In this document: positions 26,233-35,129 of the stretch, piece by piece
How the letters are laid out: every line of letters starts with the position of its first letter
Numbering within the stretch: the first letter of the stretch is position 1
Assembly: GCF_002157625.1 (NCBI RefSeq)
Contig: NZ_BDMM01000002.1
Coordinates: forward strand, 248,001-312,000
From: Brevundimonas sp. SH203
GTDB taxonomy: Bacteria > Pseudomonadota > Alphaproteobacteria > Caulobacterales > Caulobacteraceae
Reading direction: 5' to 3'
Length of the DNA stretch: 64,000 nt
Translations under genes and position numbers: made by a program
The notes under the pieces: model-generated
What the model was told of the DNA's origin: nothing
Database searches by the model: none
What the model saw: only the letters and a program-made list of their open reading frames with translations

Positions 26233-27345
26233 TTACGACTTGGGCTTACGGTAATAGCGTTGCGGCACGAAGGGCATGGCGACGACCTCGGCGGCGGCCG
26301 ACTTGCCGCGCACGATGACCTTCAGTTCCGTGCCCAGCGCCGCGTATGCGGGGGGCACGAAGCCCATGGCGATGTTCTTGCCCAGGGTGGGCGAGGGACC
26401 GCCCGACGTGACCTTGCCGATGACGGCGCCGTCCATGTCGGCGATCTCGGCGCCTTCGCGGGCCGGGGCGCCTTCCTTGACGATCAGGCCGACGCGGACG
26501 CGCGACGGACCCTCGGCCAGTTCCTTCAGGATGCGTTCGGCGCCGTTGAAGTCGGCGCGTTCCTTCCGCGACTTGGACAGGGCGAAGGTCAGGGCGCCTT
26601 CGACCGGGCTGGTCGTCGGGTCGATGTCGTGGCCGTGCAGCGGCAGGCCGGCTTCGAGGCGCAGGCTGTCGCGGGCGCCAAGGCCGATCGGCTTGACGCG
26701 GGCGTCTTCCAACAGAGTGTTCCAGATGCGCTCGGCCTGGTCCGCCGGGACCGAAATCTCATAGCCGTCCTCGCCGGTGTAGCCCGAGCGCGACACATAG
26801 CAGTCGACGCCGAACAGCATCAGCCGGGCGGTCTCCATGAAGCCCATCTCGGCCAGAACCGGCTCGTGCGCGGCCATGACCTCGGCGGCCTCGGGGCCCT
26901 GGATGGCGATCAGGGCGCGGTCCAGCACCGTCAGCTTGGCGTCGCCCTGCAGATTGGCGGTCCAGAAGGCGAAATCCTCGTCCTTGTTGCCCGCATTGAC
27001 GACGACGAACAGGCCGTCATGGTCGGGACGACCGGCCATCAGGTCGTCGATGATCCCGCCGTCCGTGTTCAGCAGCAGGCTGTATTTCTGCTTGCCCGCC
27101 TTCAGGATCTCATAGTCGCCGGGCACGAAGCGCTCGAACTGGGCCGTGGCGTCCGCGCCGGTGATCTTGCACTGGCCCATGTGGGACACGTCGAACAGGC
27201 CGGCGTGTTCGCGGGTCCAGCGGTGTTCGGCCAGCACGCCTTCATATTGGACCGGCATGTCATAGCCGCCGAAGCCGACCATGCGGGCGCCCAGCGCACG
27301 GTGGGCGGCGTTCAGGGGCGTGGTTTTCAGAACTTGGTCGGTCAT
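26233..27345 (-). CDS. gcvT: glycine cleavage system T protein (aminomethyltransferase)
   Basis: A 370-residue folate-dependent aminomethyltransferase. It transfers the methylene from the H protein to tetrahydrofolate, releasing ammonia. Recognisable segments are MVGFGGYDMPVQYEGVLAEH (about residues 22-41), the catalytic aspartate region GLGARDSLRLEAGLPLHGHD (about 222-241) and SRSGYTGEDGYEIS. First gene of the operon, under the tandem glycine riboswitch in its leader. Divergent from fbp. Confidence 0.96.
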   Translation of the reverse strand: MTDQVLKTTPLNAAHRALGARMVGFGGYDMPVQYEGVLAEHRWTREHAGLFDVSHMGQCKITGADATAQFERFVPGDYEILKAGKQKYSLLLNTDGGIIDDLMAGRPDHDGLFVVVNAGNKDEDFAFWTANLQGDAKLTVLDRALIAIQGPEAAEVMAAHEPVLAEMGFMETARLMLFGVDCYVSRSGYTGEDGYEISVPADQAERIWNTLLEDARVKPIGLGARDSLRLEAGLPLHGHDIDPTTSPVEGALTFALSKSRKERADFNGAERILKELAEGPSRVRVGLIVKEGAPAREGAEIADMDGAVIGKVTSGGPSPTLGKNIAMGFVPPAYAALGTELKVIVRGKSAAAEVVAMPFVPQRYYRKPKS

Positions 27346-27402
27346 GGTCCAGGCTTTCGCGGTCGCGTGTTGTGGCGGAGCTTCGCCGCCGTCCTCGCGC
27401 CC

Positions 27403-27582
27403 CCGCTGTCCTGAAGCCTGAGAGATTCCGGCGTTTCCGCCTTGCTCCGTCGGCGCGCCCTGAAAGAGCGGCTTTCCAGCGTCCGTATGCTGTCGCGGTC
27501 CGTTTGCCTGAGCGTTTCCGGGGCGGTTGCGCCTTCGGCGTCGAAGCCGGTCGCCCGTCCCCGAACTCTCCCGCGAGAGCGA
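27403..27582 (-). promoter_or_regulatory. tandem glycine riboswitch
   Basis: Reading the minus strand, two aptamers are visible upstream of gcvT. The first runs from about 27582 to 27500 (CGGGAGAG near the start, GGAAACGCTCAGGC at the end). The second runs from about 27480 to 27406 (GAGCAAGGCGGAAACGCC, then GGAATCTCTCAGGC). The second matches the glycine aptamer core closely. In known cases glycine binding switches the gcv operon on. A stem-loop GGCGG/CCGCC at about 27372-27390 lies between the aptamer and the ATG. Confidence 0.93.
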
Positions 27583-27721
27583 TCGACCTAAGCCATCGAG
27601 TCAGGGGACAAGTCAAGCGTCGCCGCCAATGCGGTCAAGCTTGTTTGCGCCGCCAGACCTTGCCCCGCGTCCCCGCTGCGGCCATGAGTGCGCGACGCCC
27701 AACAACCCACGGGAACACGCC

Positions 27722-28693
27722 ATGTCCGCCGACCGCCTTCGTCTTGACGATCACATCGCCGCGCTGGACGCGCCCGAGGGGCTGAAGGCGGTGTTGAGCG
27801 TGGTCGCGGCGACCTGCGCCCAGATCAGCGACGTGGTGGCGGGCGGCGCCCTGGCCGGGGCGCTGGGCGCATCCGGCCAGATCAACGTCCAGGACGAGGA
27901 ACAGAAGAAGCTGGACGTCATGACCGACGACATGCTGACCCAGGCGCTGCTGGCCTGTCCCGCCATCGCCGGCGTCGCCTCGGAAGAGAAGGACGAGGCC
28001 GAGATCGGGACCAATGCGGCGGGCGAATATCTGGCCCTGTTCGATCCGCTGGACGGATCGTCCAACATCGACATCAACGCCCCGGTAGGCACCATCGTCT
28101 CGGTGCTGAAATCGCCGTCCGCCACGCCGACGCAGGGCGACTTCCTGCAACCGGGCCGCCAACAGGTCGCCGCCCTCTATGCCGTCTATGGGCCGCAGAC
28201 CATGCTGGTCCTGACGACCGGCGACGGCGTCAGGGGCTTCACCCTGTCCAATGACGGCCAGTGGTTCCTGACCCACGACGCCATCGCCATTTCGCCGGAC
28301 ACAAAGGAGTTCGCGATCAACGTCTCGAACCAGCGCCACTGGGCCGAGCCCGTTCAGCGCTACGTGCAGGCTCTGCTGCAGGGCGAGGAAGGCCCCCGGG
28401 CCAAGAACTTCAATATGCGCTGGGTCGCGGCCATGGTCGCCGATGTCCACCGCATCCTGATGCGCGGCGGCGTCTTCTTCTATCCGTGGGACCGGCGCGA
28501 GCCGAACAAGCCGGGCAAGCTGCGCCTGATGTATGAGGGCAATCCGATGGCCTTCCTGATCGAACAGGCGGGCGGCAAGGCCACCACCGACGGCGTGCAG
28601 GCCATCCTCGACGTTCCGCCGACCCAGTTGCACCAGCGCATTCCCGTCGCCCTGGGTTCGGCCAACGAGATCGACGCCTTCGCGGGCGCCTGA
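27722..28693 (+). CDS. fbp: fructose-1,6-bisphosphatase class I
   Basis: A 323-residue class I FBPase for gluconeogenesis, from the ATG at 27722. The metal-binding signature [13 protein letters not shown] (about residues 102-114) and the substrate-binding segments [19 protein letters not shown] (about 250-268) and [10 protein letters not shown] are clear. An upstream in-frame extension lies in the promoter region and is ignored. The next gene, pncA, starts three bases after the stop. Confidence 0.95.
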   Translation: MSADRLRLDDHIAALDAPEGLKAVLSVVAATCAQISDVVAGGALAGALGASGQINVQDEEQKKLDVMTDDMLTQALLACPAIAGVASEEKDEAEIGTNAAGEYLALFDPLDGSSNIDINAPVGTIVSVLKSPSATPTQGDFLQPGRQQVAALYAVYGPQTMLVLTTGDGVRGFTLSNDGQWFLTHDAIAISPDTKEFAINVSNQRHWAEPVQRYVQALLQGEEGPRAKNFNMRWVAAMVADVHRILMRGGVFFYPWDRREPNKPGKLRLMYEGNPMAFLIEQAGGKATTDGVQAILDVPPTQLHQRIPVALGSANEIDAFAGA

Positions 28694-28696
28694 GCG

Positions 28697-29329
28697 ATGA
28701 TACTCGGTCCCGCCGACGCGCTTCTGGTCATCGACCCGCAGAACGACTTCTGCGAGGGCGGGGCGCTGGCGGTTCAGGGCGGGGCGGGGATCATGCCCCT
28801 GATCAACCGGCTGGCCGAACGGTTCGGCCGGGTGATCGTGACCCAGGACTGGCACACGCCGGACCAGATCTCCTTCGCCTCCAACCACCCCGGCGCGGCC
28901 CCCTTCACCGAGATCGAGGTCGCCTATGGCCGCCAGATGCTGTGGCCTGATCACTGTCTTCAGGGCTCGGTCGGCGCCGATTTCCAGCCGGAGGTGAAGC
29001 CGACCATCGACCGCGCCGTCGCCGTGATCCGCAAGGGCCATAACCCGGCGGTGGATTCCTATTCCGGCTTCTTCGAGAACGACCACCGGACGCCGACGGG
29101 GCTGGCGGGTCTGCTGCGCGATCTGGGCGTGAAACGGGTGTTTCTGGCGGGATTGGCGCTGGATTACTGCCTCCGCTTCACCGCCGAGGATGCGGTGCGC
29201 CAAGGGTTCCAGGCGGTCGTCATCGCCGACGCCAGCCGCGCCATCGCCCCGGAGACCGAGGCCGCCGCGCGGGACAGCTTCCGCGTGCTGGGTGTGACGG
29301 AGATCGTGGCGGCTCGACTCTTCTCCTGA
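28697..29329 (+). CDS. pncA: nicotinamidase
   Basis: A 210-residue cysteine hydrolase that converts nicotinamide to nicotinate in NAD salvage. The catalytic triad is visible: D13 (VIDPQNDF), K113 (IRKGHNP) and C158 (LDYC). The metal site is D51, H53 and H64 (QDWHTPDQISFASNH). ATG at 28697, directly downstream of fbp, so the two are cotranscribed. A palindromic repeat closes the unit. Confidence 0.93.
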   Translation: MILGPADALLVIDPQNDFCEGGALAVQGGAGIMPLINRLAERFGRVIVTQDWHTPDQISFASNHPGAAPFTEIEVAYGRQMLWPDHCLQGSVGADFQPEVKPTIDRAVAVIRKGHNPAVDSYSGFFENDHRTPTGLAGLLRDLGVKRVFLAGLALDYCLRFTAEDAVRQGFQAVVIADASRAIAPETEAAARDSFRVLGVTEIVAARLFS

Positions 29330-29338
29330 CATTGTCTT

Positions 29339-29446
29339 CGTCATCCTCGGCCTTGTGCCGAGGATCCAGACGCCCGGTTTTTGCAGTTTTGCGCAACTGT
29401 CGGACGACGGTGTTTATGGATCCTCGGCACAAGGCCGAGGATGACG
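29339..29446. repeat. palindromic repeat, GTCATCCTCGGCCTTGTGC type
   Basis: Perfect 30-base inverted arms (29339-29368 and 29417-29446) around a 48-base centre, located between the convergent pncA and Y-family polymerase genes. It probably serves as a two-way hairpin at the 3' ends. Confidence 0.9.
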
Positions 29447-29472
29447 GAAAGAGGCGGTAGGCGACACGCCGC

Positions 29473-30783
29473 TCACTCCCAGAAATCTTCCTCGTCGGGG
29501 ATGCGGGTGAAGGCGATCTTGGCGCCGATATAGTCGGGCAGGCCCGCCTTTGGGCCGATGCTGACCGTATCCTTGCCGAAGCGACGGTTCAGCGCATCCA
29601 GCGCCTGCGACAGGCGCAGCGACGGCGCCTGGCCGTCCTGATCCGGGCCGGTCGTGAACAGGTCGGCGGCGAAGGCGTCGCGCGATTGCAGGCCGTGGAT
29701 GGCGACGCCGACATAGCTGAGGCGGCCCGCCTCCATCTCGGGCTCCAGCCGGCGCCACAGGCCGTCCAGCGCGCGCAGCAGGGCGAAGGTGTCCTGGGTC
29801 GGGGACAGGGCGCAGTTCAGGGCCGCCGTCTCCCATCCGCGCCGCGCGCTGCGGGGCGTGGTCTTTGGCCCCATGTCCAGATGCAGGCTCAGCGTCGCGC
29901 CCGTAAGCCCCATCCGCCGCAGCCGCGCGCCGCATTTGACCACCAGCCGCCGCGCCACCGCCCGCGCCTTTTCCGGCGTTCGCATCTGGGCCGCCAGAAC
30001 ATGGCTGTGGCTGATGGAGGCGGGCGGCTTTTCCGGCGTCGGCTCGCTGTCCAGACCATGCAGGCCGCGCCAGATGCGTTCGCCCTCGATGCTGTTCCAG
30101 ACGGCGCGGGCCTGTTTCGCGCTCATGGCCCACAGGCCGGCCGTGTCGGTCACGCCCGCCGCCTCCAGCCGCACACGCATCCGCGCGCCTATGCCCGGAT
30201 ATTTCGACAGCGGCAGGTCCAGCAGCGGACCCGGCAGCTCGTGCGCGCGCAGCACCGTCAGCCCCGCCGGTTTCTTCATGCCGCACGCGGTCTTGGCCAG
30301 GAATCGCGACGGGGCCAGACCGACCGACGACCGCAGGCACTCGCCGACATTGGCCATGATCCCCGCCTGTATCCGCCGGGCCAGGGCGACGGCCTCGTCC
30401 TCGCGCCGTTCCGACCCCAGCAGTTCGCACGAACATTCGTCGATGGAGCCGACCTTCCACACTGGCACATGGCGGTCGATCTCGGCCATGATCTGTTTGT
30501 GAACGCGGACATAGAGGTCCGGCCGGGCCTCGGCGACGATCAGGCCAGGGCACAGTCTGCGCGCCTCGGCGACCCGCATCCCCGTGTGAACGCCCCAAAC
30601 CTTGCTCTCATAACTGGCGGCGATGGCGCCCGTGTATTCGCTCTCGGCCGGCCGCACGATCAACGGCTTGCCCCGCCAAAGCGGGTTCATCTGCTGTTCG
30701 ACGCTGGCGAAGAAGGCGTTCAGATCGACGAACAGCCAGCGTAGGTTCGCCTGGTCTTCCGGCTGTGTATCGGCGCGCTCCAT
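29473..30783 (-). CDS. Y-family DNA polymerase (DinB-like)
   Basis: A 436-residue translesion polymerase. Palm motifs carry the catalytic acids: FVDLNAFFASVEQ (about residues 18-30) and GSIDECSCEL (about 111-120). Thumb/HhH (LPLSKYPGIGARMRVRLEAAGV, about 194-215) and little-finger regions follow. The second motif reads DECS instead of the usual DEAY/F. I see no QLxLF clamp-binding peptide at the C-terminus. Databases often label this group type VI secretion protein ImpB in error. A LexA box directly before the ATG indicates SOS control. Confidence 0.88.
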   Translation of the reverse strand: MERADTQPEDQANLRWLFVDLNAFFASVEQQMNPLWRGKPLIVRPAESEYTGAIAASYESKVWGVHTGMRVAEARRLCPGLIVAEARPDLYVRVHKQIMAEIDRHVPVWKVGSIDECSCELLGSERREDEAVALARRIQAGIMANVGECLRSSVGLAPSRFLAKTACGMKKPAGLTVLRAHELPGPLLDLPLSKYPGIGARMRVRLEAAGVTDTAGLWAMSAKQARAVWNSIEGERIWRGLHGLDSEPTPEKPPASISHSHVLAAQMRTPEKARAVARRLVVKCGARLRRMGLTGATLSLHLDMGPKTTPRSARRGWETAALNCALSPTQDTFALLRALDGLWRRLEPEMEAGRLSYVGVAIHGLQSRDAFAADLFTTGPDQDGQAPSLRLSQALDALNRRFGKDTVSIGPKAGLPDYIGAKIAFTRIPDEEDFWE

Positions 30784-30788
30784 GATGT

Positions 30789-30803
30789 GAACATATCAGG
30801 AAC
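30789..30803 (-). promoter_or_regulatory. LexA (SOS) box upstream of the Y-family polymerase
   Basis: On the minus strand the sequence is GTTC, seven bases, GTTC, exactly the alphaproteobacterial LexA operator form. It ends six bases before the ATG of the polymerase gene. Confidence 0.88.
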
Positions 30804-30839
30804 ATTCGGCAGCCGGAAGCGGCTGACGCTTCTACCTGT

Positions 30840-30878
30840 CGTCATTCCGGGTTCTTCCTTCGGACGCCCGGAATGACG
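30840..30878. repeat. short palindrome, GTCATTCCGGG type
   Basis: CGTCATTCCGGG (30840-30851) and CCCGGAATGACG (30867-30878) form a perfect 12-base stem with a 15-base loop, between the polymerase promoter and the 3' end of the deaminase gene. It is a compact relative of the repeat at 2643 and a plausible terminator for the deaminase on the minus-strand side. Confidence 0.85.
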
Positions 30879-30890
30879 GGAAGGGAGGGA

Positions 30891-31901
30891 TCAGCGCTGC
30901 GCGTAGGCCTCGACCTCGGCGATCCGCGCGGCCTTGTCGGCGTCGCTCAGGAACGATCCCTCGAAACTGTTCTTCGCCAGCTGCGTCACCTGGTCCCGCG
31001 TCAGGCCGACCGCCGCCGCCAGCTGGCTGTAGTTGGCGTTCACATAGCCGCCAAAATAGGACGGGTCGTCCGAGTTCAGGGTGACGTGCAGGCCCCGGCG
31101 CAGCATCTCGGGCACGGGGTGGTCCTTCAGATCCTTGACTACGCACAGTTTCAGGTTCGACAGCGGGCAGACGGTCAGGGTCATCCGTTCGGCGGCCAGA
31201 CGTTCGACCAGAGCCTCGTCCTCCATCGAACGGTTGCCGTGGTCCATCCGGTCGATGTGCAGCAGGTCCAGCGCCTCATGCACATAGGCGGGCGGGCCCT
31301 CCTCGCCTGCGTGGGCGCACAGCTTCAGGCCCAGGTCGCGGGCGGCGGCGAAGACGCGCTGGAACTTGGACGGCGGATGACCGACCTCCGACGAATCCAG
31401 CCCGACGCCGATGAAATGATGCAGATAGGGTTTGGCTATCTCCAGCGTGGCGAAGGCTTCCTCCTCGGTCAGGTGGCGCAGGAAGCTGAGGATCAGGCCG
31501 CTGGTCACGCCCAACTCCGCCCTGGCCCGGTCCATGCCCGCGATCAGCCCCTCGACCACCACGCCGAACGGAACGCCGCGATCCGTGTGGGTCTGAGGGT
31601 CGAAGAAGATTTCGGCGTGGCGCACATTGTCGGCGGCGGCCCGCTGGAAATAGGCAAAGGCCAGATCCTCGAAATCCCGGCGCGTCAGCAGGACGGCCGC
31701 GCCCGCATAATAGATGTCCAGAAAGTCCTGCAGGTTCGAGAAATCATAGGCCGCCCGCACCGCCTCGACGCTGTCATAGGGGATGGCGACGCCGTTCCGC
31801 CGGGCCAGTTCGAACATCAGTTCAGGCTCCAGACTGCCCTCGATGTGCAGATGCAGCTCGGCCTTGGGAAGACCGGCGATATAGGCGTCGAGATTGGACA
31901 T
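30891..31901 (-). CDS. adenine/adenosine deaminase (Aah1-like type)
   Basis: A 336-residue metal-dependent deaminase of the adenosine deaminase family. Seen: KAELHLHIEGSLEPELM (about residues 13-29, two metal His), GLDSSEVGHPPSKFQRVF, HAGEEGPP (metal His and catalytic Glu), DRMDHGNRS, and LNSDDPSYFGGYV (metal Asp). The segments YDFSNLQDFLDIYY and EVGHPPSKFQRVF are those I recall from bacterial adenine deaminases such as Pseudomonas PA0148, so free adenine is the likelier substrate. ATG at 31901; upstream gap to argS carries a hairpin. Confidence 0.85.
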   Translation of the reverse strand: MSNLDAYIAGLPKAELHLHIEGSLEPELMFELARRNGVAIPYDSVEAVRAAYDFSNLQDFLDIYYAGAAVLLTRRDFEDLAFAYFQRAAADNVRHAEIFFDPQTHTDRGVPFGVVVEGLIAGMDRARAELGVTSGLILSFLRHLTEEEAFATLEIAKPYLHHFIGVGLDSSEVGHPPSKFQRVFAAARDLGLKLCAHAGEEGPPAYVHEALDLLHIDRMDHGNRSMEDEALVERLAAERMTLTVCPLSNLKLCVVKDLKDHPVPEMLRRGLHVTLNSDDPSYFGGYVNANYSQLAAAVGLTRDQVTQLAKNSFEGSFLSDADKAARIAEVEAYAQR

Positions 31902-31964
31902 GGGGGAGGCTCCGTAACGGCCGCCAGCCTAGCGGGTCAGACCAGAAACGTCATCCGAAACGCC

Positions 31965-31993
31965 AATCCTCCCCCGCCGTGCGGGGGAGGATT
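31965..31993. terminator. GC-rich hairpin after argS
   Basis: A perfect 13-base inverted repeat (31965-31977 with 31981-31993) with a three-base loop, seven bases beyond the argS stop on the minus strand. The run TCCTCCCCC / GGGGGAGGA is a common intergenic hairpin in this bacterial group. A terminator role is inferred; there is no T-run. Confidence 0.6.
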
Positions 31994-31999
31994 GATGTC

Positions 32000-33802
32000 C
32001 TACATCCGTTCGGGCGTTTCGATGCCCAGCAGGTCCAGCGCGATCTCCAGCTGGCTGAGCGCCGCCGCCGACAGGGCCAGGCGCGAGCGTTTCACGGCCT
32101 CGTCCGGCGCGACCAGCACGGGGCAGGCGGCGTAGAATTTCGAGAACGACTGCGCCACGCGATAGGCGTGTTCGGCCACCAAGTGCGGCATCCGCTTGTC
32201 ATAGGCGTCGGCGGCGGCGGTGGAGAAGGCGTCCAGCGTCAGGGCCAGGTCGCGTTCGGCCGGTTCGGCGATGAGGATGGGGCCGGGGGCGACGCCCTGT
32301 TCGGCGGCCTTTCTCAGCAGGGATTTGATCCGCACCGACTGGTACAGCAGATACGGCCCGGTCTTGCCCTCGAAGCTCATGAAGCGGTCGAGGTCGAAGA
32401 CGTAGGAGGTGGTGCGCGCGTTCGACAGGTCGGCGAACTTCAGGGCGGCGATGGCCACCTTGTGCGCGATGGCCTCGAATTCTTCGGCTGAAAGGTCGTC
32501 GCCGAGTTTCGCCTCGTGCAGACGCTCGCGCGCCTTGTCCGTCGCCTGATCGATCAGGTCGCGCAGCTTCAGAACCCCGCCCGCGCGGGTCTTGAACGGC
32601 TTGCCGTCCTGCCCGTTCATGGTGCCGAAGCCCAGATGCTCCAGCGACTTCTCGGGGGCATAGCCGGCCAGATAGGCGGCGCGGAACACCTGTTCGAAAT
32701 GCTCGGCCTGGCGTTCGTCGACGACGTACAGGATCAGGTCGGGCGACAGGGTCTTCTTGCGGTCCAGAATGGTGGCCAGGTCGGTCGTGCCGTACATGGC
32801 CGAGCCTTCCGAACTGATGACCAGCAGCGGCGGGGGCGAGGGGGCCTCGATCACCGAGCCGTCGGCCAGCTTCTTCTTGCGCGTCTCGCCTTCGCGGGCG
32901 ACGTGGACCACCTGGGCGCCGTCGTCGGGAACCAGAAGGCCCGTCGCCTTCAGGTGCGCCAGCATTTCCGGCATCAGGGGATCGGCGTCGCTCTCGCCGT
33001 TCCACAGGTCGAAATCGACCGACAGGTCGCCGTATTCCCGCTTCAGCGCCTCGCGGCTGACGGCCACGAAATGCGACCACAGGGCGCGATAGCCGGGACG
33101 GCCGTTCTGCAGCTCCGCCGTCGCCTTGCGGGCGCGGTCGCGGAACGCCGGGTCTTCCTTGGCCTTGCCGGCGGCTAAAGGATACAGCCGGTCCAGATCG
33201 GCCAGCGTCACCGGGCTTTCGGCCGGGAAGGGACCGTCGCCCTCGACCATGAAGGCGTCGGCCAGAACCTCGTCGCCGCAGGCCACGATCAGCAGCCCCA
33301 TCTGGAAGCCCCAGTCGCCGAAGTGGGCGTCGCCGGTGACGTGATCGCCGCGGAAGCGGAACAGGCGTTTCAGGCTCTCGCCGATGATGGCGCTGCGCAG
33401 GTGGCCGACGTGCATCGGCTTGGCCACGTTCGGGCCGCCGAAGTCGATGACCACCTTGCGCGGATCGGCGACGACGCCTGCGCCCGCGTGATCGGCGTCG
33501 GCGGCGACTTCCTCGGCCCGTTCGGCCAGGGCCGCGTCGGCGATCTTCAGATTGATGAAGCCGGGACCGGCGACCTCGACCGAGGCGAAGCGCGGATCGG
33601 CCGACAGGCGTTCGGCGATGCGAGCCGCCAGTTCGCGCGGATTGGCCTTCAGCGCCTTGGCGGCGGCCAGGGCGCCGTTGGACTGGAAGTCGGCCAGGTC
33701 GGGACGGTCGGACGGGGTGACGCGGGCCAGGGCCGCATCCACGCCTTCGGCGGCGAAGGCGGCGCCGACCGCTTCGCTGAGGACGGTCTTCAGATCGGAC
33801 AT
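32000..33802 (-). CDS. argS: arginyl-tRNA synthetase
   Basis: A 600-residue class I aminoacyl-tRNA synthetase. It has the ArgRS N-terminal tRNA D-loop-binding domain (about residues 1-95), the catalytic core with [19 protein letters not shown] (HIGH motif as HVGH, about 129-142), a KMSKS-loop equivalent in [12 protein letters not shown], and a C-terminal anticodon-binding helix bundle ending with [18 protein letters not shown]. The ATG overlaps the TAA of the upstream secreted-protein gene by one base. Its location away from dgt differs from the arrangement I recall in relatives. Confidence 0.96.
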   Translation of the reverse strand: MSDLKTVLSEAVGAAFAAEGVDAALARVTPSDRPDLADFQSNGALAAAKALKANPRELAARIAERLSADPRFASVEVAGPGFINLKIADAALAERAEEVAADADHAGAGVVADPRKVVIDFGGPNVAKPMHVGHLRSAIIGESLKRLFRFRGDHVTGDAHFGDWGFQMGLLIVACGDEVLADAFMVEGDGPFPAESPVTLADLDRLYPLAAGKAKEDPAFRDRARKATAELQNGRPGYRALWSHFVAVSREALKREYGDLSVDFDLWNGESDADPLMPEMLAHLKATGLLVPDDGAQVVHVAREGETRKKKLADGSVIEAPSPPPLLVISSEGSAMYGTTDLATILDRKKTLSPDLILYVVDERQAEHFEQVFRAAYLAGYAPEKSLEHLGFGTMNGQDGKPFKTRAGGVLKLRDLIDQATDKARERLHEAKLGDDLSAEEFEAIAHKVAIAALKFADLSNARTTSYVFDLDRFMSFEGKTGPYLLYQSVRIKSLLRKAAEQGVAPGPILIAEPAERDLALTLDAFSTAAADAYDKRMPHLVAEHAYRVAQSFSKFYAACPVLVAPDEAVKRSRLALSAAALSQLEIALDLLGIETPERM

Positions 33803-34500
33803 TATTCGTTCGGCGCCGTGGTCGGGGTCTGGGTCGGGGCGGGGGCCGCCGGCGTCGCCCCGGCGTTGACGCGGAAGCGGCTGCCCGAGCGGTTGAACTC
33901 GGCCATTTCAGGCGTCACGTCGAACCCGACCAGGATCTCGAAATTGCTGCCGCTGGTGGTGGCCTCGGCGCGCGGGATGACGATGGTGCGCTCTTCGGTC
34001 ACGGACGCCGTGCGCTGGCCCTCGAAGTTCACGGGCAGGTCGAAATATTCCTTGGACAGGATGGCGGTGTTCCGCTCCGTCACGGCGATCCAGTAGCGAT
34101 AGGTGCGCTGGTCGCCGGTCGCCTGGGCGCCGCGCCCCAGATTGAACAGCACGTTCATGTCCACGCGGATCGGATCGTTCTCGCGATAGGCGCAGTCGGA
34201 GGACACGCCCTCGATCTCGCCGGTGTAGCCGACGTTGGCCACGGCGGCCCGGCCGCCTTCCAACTCCACATAACGGGCGGCGTCGTACAGCACCTTCACA
34301 TAGGGGCAGGGGCCGGCGTTGACCCGGCGGCTCAGGGGCGCGATGCGCGGCGCGCGGGCCGGGGCGGCGTCGTCGCCCGAGGCCTGCTGCTGCTGGCCCC
34401 CGCGTTGGCGTTGACGCTGGGAGGATTGGGCCTCGGCGGCGACCGGCAGAACGGAGGCCGCGATCGAGAAGGCGGCCAGGGCGGTGAGGACGCGACGCAT
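33802..34500 (-). CDS. secreted protein of unknown function
   Basis: A 232-residue protein from the ATG at 34500. A signal peptide ([21 protein letters not shown]) is followed by a Q-rich low-complexity stretch ([13 protein letters not shown]), then a beta-rich domain (about residues 55-205) with two cysteines ([11 protein letters not shown] and [10 protein letters not shown]) that may form a disulfide. The C-terminus is a proline/threonine tail. I recognise no named family with confidence. The TAA overlaps the argS ATG, so the two genes are coupled. Confidence 0.7.
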   Translation of the reverse strand: MRRVLTALAAFSIAASVLPVAAEAQSSQRQRQRGGQQQQASGDDAAPARAPRIAPLSRRVNAGPCPYVKVLYDAARYVELEGGRAAVANVGYTGEIEGVSSDCAYRENDPIRVDMNVLFNLGRGAQATGDQRTYRYWIAVTERNTAILSKEYFDLPVNFEGQRTASVTEERTIVIPRAEATTSGSNFEILVGFDVTPEMAEFNRSGSRFRVNAGATPAAPAPTQTPTTAPNE

Positions 34501-34611
34501 CAGCTTATATTTCCGACAGCGAAAAGGGGCGCGCGACGATCGGCGGCCGACCGTTGAACGCTCGCCGCTGATAGCGGCTAAAGCGAGGCGCGGCAAACGC
34601 TTGCTGGCGGC

Positions 34612-35055
34612 CTATCGCTCCATCACCAGACAGGTGGAGGTCGCGGTGGCGTACAACCGGCCGTCCAGCCCCTTCAAATCCGCCTCGGCGAAGGCGGCGC
34701 GACGGCCGGCCTGGACGATTCGGCCCTCGGCGCGGACGGGCGTGCCGGCGCTCAGCGCCTTGTGGAAGACGGTCTTCAGCTCCAGCGTCGTATAGGTCTG
34801 GCCCGATCGCAGCGTCGAATGCACCACGCAGCCGCAGGCCGAATCCAGCACGGTGGCGATCCAGCCGCCATGTACCGACCCCAGGGGATTATAGACGGCG
34901 GCCGTCGGCACGGCCTCAAACACCACCCGGCCTTCCTCGACCTCGGTCAGGTCGAAACCGACGGTGCGGGCGATGGGGGCGACGAAACCGCCCTTCAGGC
35001 CCAGGCGCAACTGTTCGACCCCGGACAGGGCGGCGATATCGAGGGGTTCGGTCAT
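34612..35055 (-). CDS. PaaI-family hotdog thioesterase
   Basis: A 147-residue acyl-CoA thioesterase-like protein from the ATG at 35055. The hotdog signature AVYNPLGSVHGGWIATVLDSACG lies at about residues 52-74 with the catalytic region (N)PxGxVHGG, followed by the strands YTTLELKTVFHKAL and ATATSTCLVMER. The substrate is probably an acyl or aryl CoA; not predictable. It has no operon partner of related function. A nine-codon upstream extension is possible but less likely. Confidence 0.85.
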   Translation of the reverse strand: MTEPLDIAALSGVEQLRLGLKGGFVAPIARTVGFDLTEVEEGRVVFEAVPTAAVYNPLGSVHGGWIATVLDSACGCVVHSTLRSGQTYTTLELKTVFHKALSAGTPVRAEGRIVQAGRRAAFAEADLKGLDGRLYATATSTCLVMER

Positions 35056-35129
35056 GGGAACGGCTCCATCAGGTCCGTTCACAATAAGGACGGACGCCGC
35101 CGTGGCAAGCGTCCGATCCGGTGCGGGTC

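Noticed and set aside
29473..30783. Type VI secretion component (ImpB) for the Y-family polymerase gene
   Set aside because: The protein has polymerase palm motifs with DLNAFFASVEQ and SIDEC; the ImpB label stems from the UV-protection ImpB name and not from secretion.
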